From NCBI GenBank assembly GCA_030625905.1, contig DAOUQA010000082.1, positions 1 to 9,868 of the forward strand: a stretch of 9,868 bases of DNA, read 5' to 3'. A model generated the notes under the pieces. It did not search any database and was not told where the DNA came from. It saw only the letters and a program-made list of their open reading frames with translations. Position numbers and translations under genes: made by a program. Positions within the stretch are counted from its first letter, which is position 1, and each line of letters opens with the position of its first letter. The stretch is from Kiritimatiellales bacterium (GTDB lineage Bacteria > Verrucomicrobiota > Kiritimatiellia > Kiritimatiellales > Pontiellaceae). This document shows, one piece after another, positions 6,939 to 9,868 of the stretch.

Positions 6939-7868
6939 TTATGCGCTGCAGAGTGTCAGGATGACGGCTTTCTGTGCGTGGAGACGGTTTTCGGCTTCGT
7001 CGAATACGATCGACTGCGGCCCATCGATGACCTCCGCCGTCTGCTCGCGACCCCGGTTGGCAGGCAGGCAGTTCATAAAGAGGGCATCCGGCTTGGCGTG
7101 CGCCATCAATTCGCTATTCACCTGGTACGGCATGAACTTGGCGATGCGCTCATCCTCCTGCTCCTTTGGAATGTGGTAGCTCATCCACGAGTCGGTATAG
7201 ACCACATCGGCATCCTTGATCGCTTCAACCGGATTGTCCGTCACACAGACCGAACCGCCGGACTCAGCAGCATAGTTGCAGCAATCTGCCACCACATCGG
7301 CACGGGGTGAATAGTCCACCCCGGCGGGCGAACCGATGCTGACGTGCAGTCCCGTCTTGGTGCCGCCGAACATCAGCGAGTGGGTCACATTGTTGAAGCC
7401 GTCGCCGAGGTAGGCCAGCTTGAGGCCCGCCAGCCGGCCCTTCTTTTCCTTGATCGTCTGGAGGTCGGCGAGAATCTGGCAGGGGTGGCTATCGTCGGTC
7501 AGCGCATTGATCACCGGAACGGTGGCGTATTGCGCCATCTCGAGCAGGTCTTCGTGCTTGAAGAGGCGCGCCATAATAAGGTCGATAAAGCGCGATGCGG
7601 TCTTAATGGAATCGCTGATGGTCTCCTTGCCGCTCCCCATCGGGGAGGTGCTGGTGTTGTAGTAGATGGCATGGCCACCCATTTGGGTCATGCCCGCTTC
7701 GAATGAAAGCCGCGTGCGCAGGCTGGGCTTCTCAAAAATCATCAACAGCGTTTTGCGGTTCATCACTTGACTGTATTTTTCCGGATCGGCTTTTACATTC
7801 TTGGCCAAATCCAGCACTTCCCGGATCTTTGCCGGGCTCCATTCCTTGAGTGAAATCAAATGCTCCAT
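6939..7868 (-). CDS. argF: Ornithine carbamoyltransferase
   Basis: ArgF transfers the carbamoyl group of carbamoyl phosphate to ornithine, giving citrulline, in arginine synthesis. At 309 residues it has the usual length. The carbamoyl-phosphate motif SLRTR is at 49-53, followed by FEAGMTQMGGHAIY. HPCQ is at 128-131, and NN in GDGFNNVTHSL (155-164) matches the ornithine-site asparagines. The C-terminal DGPQSIVFDEAENRLHAQKA (282-301) is strongly family-like. Two ornithine-site motifs deviate: the usual D-x-x-x-SMG reads DSWMSYH (226-232), and HCLP reads NCLP (266-269). The ATG at 7868 has GAGGTAG just upstream. The gene follows pyrB by 53 bases and is probably cotranscribed. A 13-base palindrome (6928-6940) overlaps its stop. 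A related carbamoyltransferase activity is a small possibility. Confidence 0.9.
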   Translation of the reverse strand: MEHLISLKEWSPAKIREVLDLAKNVKADPEKYSQVMNRKTLLMIFEKPSLRTRLSFEAGMTQMGGHAIYYNTSTSPMGSGKETISDSIKTASRFIDLIMARLFKHEDLLEMAQYATVPVINALTDDSHPCQILADLQTIKEKKGRLAGLKLAYLGDGFNNVTHSLMFGGTKTGLHVSIGSPAGVDYSPRADVVADCCNYAAESGGSVCVTDNPVEAIKDADVVYTDSWMSYHIPKEQEDERIAKFMPYQVNSELMAHAKPDALFMNCLPANRGREQTAEVIDGPQSIVFDEAENRLHAQKAVILTLCSA

Positions 7869-7921
7869 ATTCTACCTCGTTTCAAATTCTTCACTGCAGA
7901 GACCCTAGCGGGTGGAAAAAA

Positions 7922-9004
7922 CTAGTTTGGATTGCTTTCCGCATCGTAGGTGTTCACTTCATCCTGTCGGCCGAAAGTCATTAGGATTAATGCGGCGCGT
8001 ACCCACATGCCGTTACGCACCTGACGCCAGAATATGGCGCGCGGATCGGAATCCACGGAGATGCTGATTTCCTTGCGGCGCGGCAACGGGTGCATGATGA
8101 TGGCCGTTTTCTTCAATCGATCCAAATGCTCTGCATCAATGCTGAACGCAGAGGTGTCAATGGTGGTGCTTTCGCCATCGGCGTCCCACTCATCCTGTAT
8201 GCGTGTCATATAGAGGGCGTCGGCCTTTGGCATCACCGATGCAAAATCCTGCGTCGTTTCATACTCCATGCCGGCGGCATCCAGCAGCTCCAAAACATCC
8301 TCGCCAATCTGCAGTTGCTCCGGCGCAACAAAATAAACCTTCACCTTCTTGTAGAGCGTCAGCAGCCACGCCAACGATCGCACGGTGCGGCCCCGCAACA
8401 AGTCGCCCACGAAGGCGATACTCTTGCCATCGATTCCACCGATATCCTCGAAACTACGCTCCAGCGTGTAGATATCCAGCAGCGCCTGTGTTGGATGCTG
8501 ATCCGCACCCGATCCAGCATTCAAAACCGGGATCGGCCGGTTCGTGTTCGAGAGCATCCAGGCCACGCGCTCGGCAAACCCGCCAACCGGGTGGCGCATG
8601 ATAATCATGTCCACATACGAGCTGAACGTCCGGACCGTATCCTCCGGCGATTCCCCCTTTACCTCGCTCGATGTCTTGCTGTCGCGCACATCCATGGTAT
8701 CCAATCCAAGGATCTGGCAAGCGGCATTGTGGGAGAGATAGGTGCGCGATGAGGGCTGCGCAAAGTAGAGCATCGCCCGCTTATCGGAAAGTAGCGTACG
8801 CAGGAAGTTTGCCCCATCGCGTTGCTTCGAAATACGCCGGATTTTGGTCGCCAGTGCGCAGATTTCCTCCAGTTGTATCCGCGAAAACTGCTGTGCAATC
8901 AGCGTATGATACGTCGGTGCCTGGAAATATTCACCCTTTTCCGCCAGTGGAAGATCCTTGAACTCCTGCCACGATATTTCATTCAGTTGTTTTGCATTTC
9001 CCAT
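7922..9004 (-). CDS. pyrB: Aspartate carbamoyltransferase, long form
   Basis: PyrB condenses carbamoyl phosphate with aspartate, the committed step of pyrimidine synthesis. Motifs (numbered from the ATG at 9004): SSRTY (85-89) in place of the usual STRTR; Lys116 in EVKGES, equivalent to the catalytic loop lysine; MRHP (136-139); QHPTQ (169-173); GDLLRGRT (200-207); YMTRIQ (265-270); and HPLPR (305-309). The MRHP, TRIQ and HPLPR motifs favour aspartate over ornithine as substrate. At 360 residues it is longer than the usual 305-315, mainly through an N-terminal extension of about 45 residues plus a short C-terminal tail. The ATG at 9004 has AGGGGG about 10 bases upstream; the ATG at 9013 (363 residues) is too close to that site but remains possible. 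No pyrI regulatory gene is nearby. First gene of the minus-strand cluster. Confidence 0.93.
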   Translation of the reverse strand: MGNAKQLNEISWQEFKDLPLAEKGEYFQAPTYHTLIAQQFSRIQLEEICALATKIRRISKQRDGANFLRTLLSDKRAMLYFAQPSSRTYLSHNAACQILGLDTMDVRDSKTSSEVKGESPEDTVRTFSSYVDMIIMRHPVGGFAERVAWMLSNTNRPIPVLNAGSGADQHPTQALLDIYTLERSFEDIGGIDGKSIAFVGDLLRGRTVRSLAWLLTLYKKVKVYFVAPEQLQIGEDVLELLDAAGMEYETTQDFASVMPKADALYMTRIQDEWDADGESTTIDTSAFSIDAEHLDRLKKTAIIMHPLPRRKEISISVDSDPRAIFWRQVRNGMWVRAALILMTFGRQDEVNTYDAESNPN

Positions 9005-9036
9005 GATTTCCATTCCCCCTTTTCAAGAACCCATTG

Positions 9037-9064
9037 ATAATAGCGTACGCCACCATAAAGTCCA
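9037..9064 (-). promoter_or_regulatory. Candidate promoter for the pyrB-led cluster
   Basis: On the minus strand: TGGACT (9064-9059, 4/6), a 16-base spacer and TATTAT (9042-9037, 5/6). The start would fall near 9030, about 25 bases upstream of the ATG at 9004, and the leader would hold the AGGGGG ribosome binding site. The leader is too short for a pyrimidine attenuator or a PyrR-binding structure. It lies in the 98-base gap shared with the divergent mfd gene. Confidence 0.4.
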
Positions 9065-9102
9065 CCCTTCCCATATCCCATTTCTTCGCCTAGGTTTCCC
9101 GT

Positions 9103-9868
9103 ATGGCAACCGAAGAAGGAAACAACAGCACCCCCCGGGTCGACGGGGCGGTGCTTAAAGGCGTTATGCCGGGAACCGCACAGGTGGCCGATGCGCCCAT
9201 TAGCGCGCAGGCTCTGCTGTGTCTTGATATTTTCAAGAATCTGGGACACAACATTCTCTGGGTAGCCGCCGATGTGCGCGAGATGGAGCGGTTGCACGAA
9301 TCCATCCGTACCCTTGTGGAGCAGGCCTCCTTGCCTGCTCGCAGGCAGACAGGGATGTCTGCCCCGCAGATTCACCTCTTCCAACCCATGGAAAAAGATC
9401 CGGCGGTCTTCGGCGAGCACCTGCGCATCGTCAAGCAGCTGGCCGGGGAGAACCCCTTCATTATCATCACCTGCCCGCAGGCGCTGGAACAGGAGGTTCC
9501 AGTTGCAGGAAAATCCGGGCAGGCCCTCCGAACGCTCGCCATAGGCGAAGAGCAGAAGCTTGATGAACTGACGGAATGGATGTCCGAAGCGGGCTATGAG
9601 TTTGGAGTGGAGGTCTATTCGCAGGGCGAGGCCGCGCTCCGTGGCGGCATCCTCGACTGCTGGCCGCCCGGCTCCCCCCGCCCCGTCCGCATTGAATTCT
9701 TCGGCAATGAAATCAACTCGATCCGCTACTTCGACGACCAGACTCAATGCTCTATCGAAAAGACCGCTTCCATCGAGCTTCCGCAAATGGATTTCGGCTT
9801 TGCGGGCGAAGAGACGTGCCGCCTTTTGGAATTGCTTCCGCAAAATACGTTGATTATCGGCCTGGAAC
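9103..9868 (+). CDS. mfd: Transcription-repair coupling factor, N-terminal part (cut by window end)
   Basis: Mfd displaces RNA polymerase stalled at DNA damage and recruits UvrA. Only the first 255 residues of a protein normally above 1,000 are in the window; the frame is open to the edge. They cover the N-terminal UvrB-like module: a degenerate ATPase-like region with no Walker A (about 15-130), then the UvrB-homology segment with ALRGGILDCWPPGS (178-191) and PVRIEFFGNEINSIRYFDDQT (194-214). The ATG at 9103 is preceded 9 bases upstream by an in-frame TAG, so it is the first start available; AGG about 8 bases upstream is a weak ribosome binding site. A palindromic repeat lies in frame at residues 73-88. 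The gene is divergent from pyrB. The helicase and RNA-polymerase-binding domains would lie beyond the window. Confidence 0.92.
   Translation, partial: MATEEGNNSTPRVDGAVLKGVMPGTAQVADAPISAQALLCLDIFKNLGHNILWVAADVREMERLHESIRTLVEQASLPARRQTGMSAPQIHLFQPMEKDPAVFGEHLRIVKQLAGENPFIIITCPQALEQEVPVAGKSGQALRTLAIGEEQKLDELTEWMSEAGYEFGVEVYSQGEAALRGGILDCWPPGSPRPVRIEFFGNEINSIRYFDDQTQCSIEKTASIELPQMDFGFAGEETCRLLELLPQNTLIIGLE
9318..9365. repeat. Palindromic repeat inserted in frame within mfd
   Basis: The arms GGAGCAGGCC...TGCCTGC (9318-9338) and GCAGGCA...CTGCCCC (9341-9365) form an imperfect inverted repeat of about 21-25 bases around a 2-base centre. The inner TGCCTGC/GCAGGCA pairs perfectly. The segment has no stop and adds about 16 residues, EQASLPARRQTGMSAP (73-88), between two normal Mfd stretches. 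Its length of 48 bases (9319-9366) is a multiple of three. The added peptide is of low complexity and unlike Mfd. From memory, GCAGGC...GCCTGC palindromes with a similar look are dispersed in some PVC genomes. Confidence 0.7.

Noticed and set aside
6939..7868. Acetyl- or succinylornithine carbamoyltransferase
   Set aside because: The overall sequence, the GDGFNNVTHSL block and the C-terminal DGPQSIVFDEAENRLHAQKA are of the ordinary ornithine type; only two motifs deviate.
8983..9843. 286-residue minus-strand open frame opposite mfd
   Set aside because: The plus strand has a recognisable Mfd/UvrB-like domain over the same bases; the antisense product matches nothing I know.

Overview
The window looks like an ordinary stretch of chromosome from a moderately GC-rich bacterium. 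It is densely packed with housekeeping genes, and its short intergenic gaps hold small palindromic repeats. The repeat styles and the style of the proteins suggest a free-living member of the PVC group, possibly Kiritimatiellota or Verrucomicrobiota. That placement rests on memory of similar repeats, not on a marker gene, and is only moderately secure. No phage, transposase, CRISPR, rRNA or tRNA gene was seen.

Layout. On the + strand, uvrB (13-1986) fills the left end. It converges on a rhomboid protease gene (2078-2866, -) across a gap almost filled by a nested dyad repeat. The rhomboid gene and queF (3036-3452, +) diverge from a 169-base spacer with a candidate promoter for each gene; the rhomboid promoter has a dyad between its -35 and -10. 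queF converges on a long minus-strand cluster, read right to left: pyrB, argF, a HAD hydrolase, a phosphoglycolate-phosphatase-like HAD, queE, queC, queD. At the right edge mfd (9103 to the edge, +) diverges from pyrB and is cut by the window end.

How the genes work together. QueD, QueE, QueC and QueF carry 7,8-dihydroneopterin triphosphate through CPH4, CDG and preQ0 to preQ1, the precursor inserted into tRNA as queuosine. GTP cyclohydrolase and the late steps (tgt, queA, queG or queH) are not here. PyrB and ArgF are homologous carbamoyltransferases that use the same donor for pyrimidine and arginine synthesis. UvrB and Mfd, at opposite ends, belong to nucleotide excision repair and share a homologous domain.

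Most worth a second look: (1) a palindromic repeat sitting in frame inside mfd and adding about 16 residues; (2) a diverged copy of the queF 3' end downstream of queF, abutting a repeat element; (3) the same repeat family lying between queE and queC; (4) a dyad inside the rhomboid promoter; (5) altered ornithine-site motifs in ArgF. I saw no evidence of a wholly new multi-gene system.
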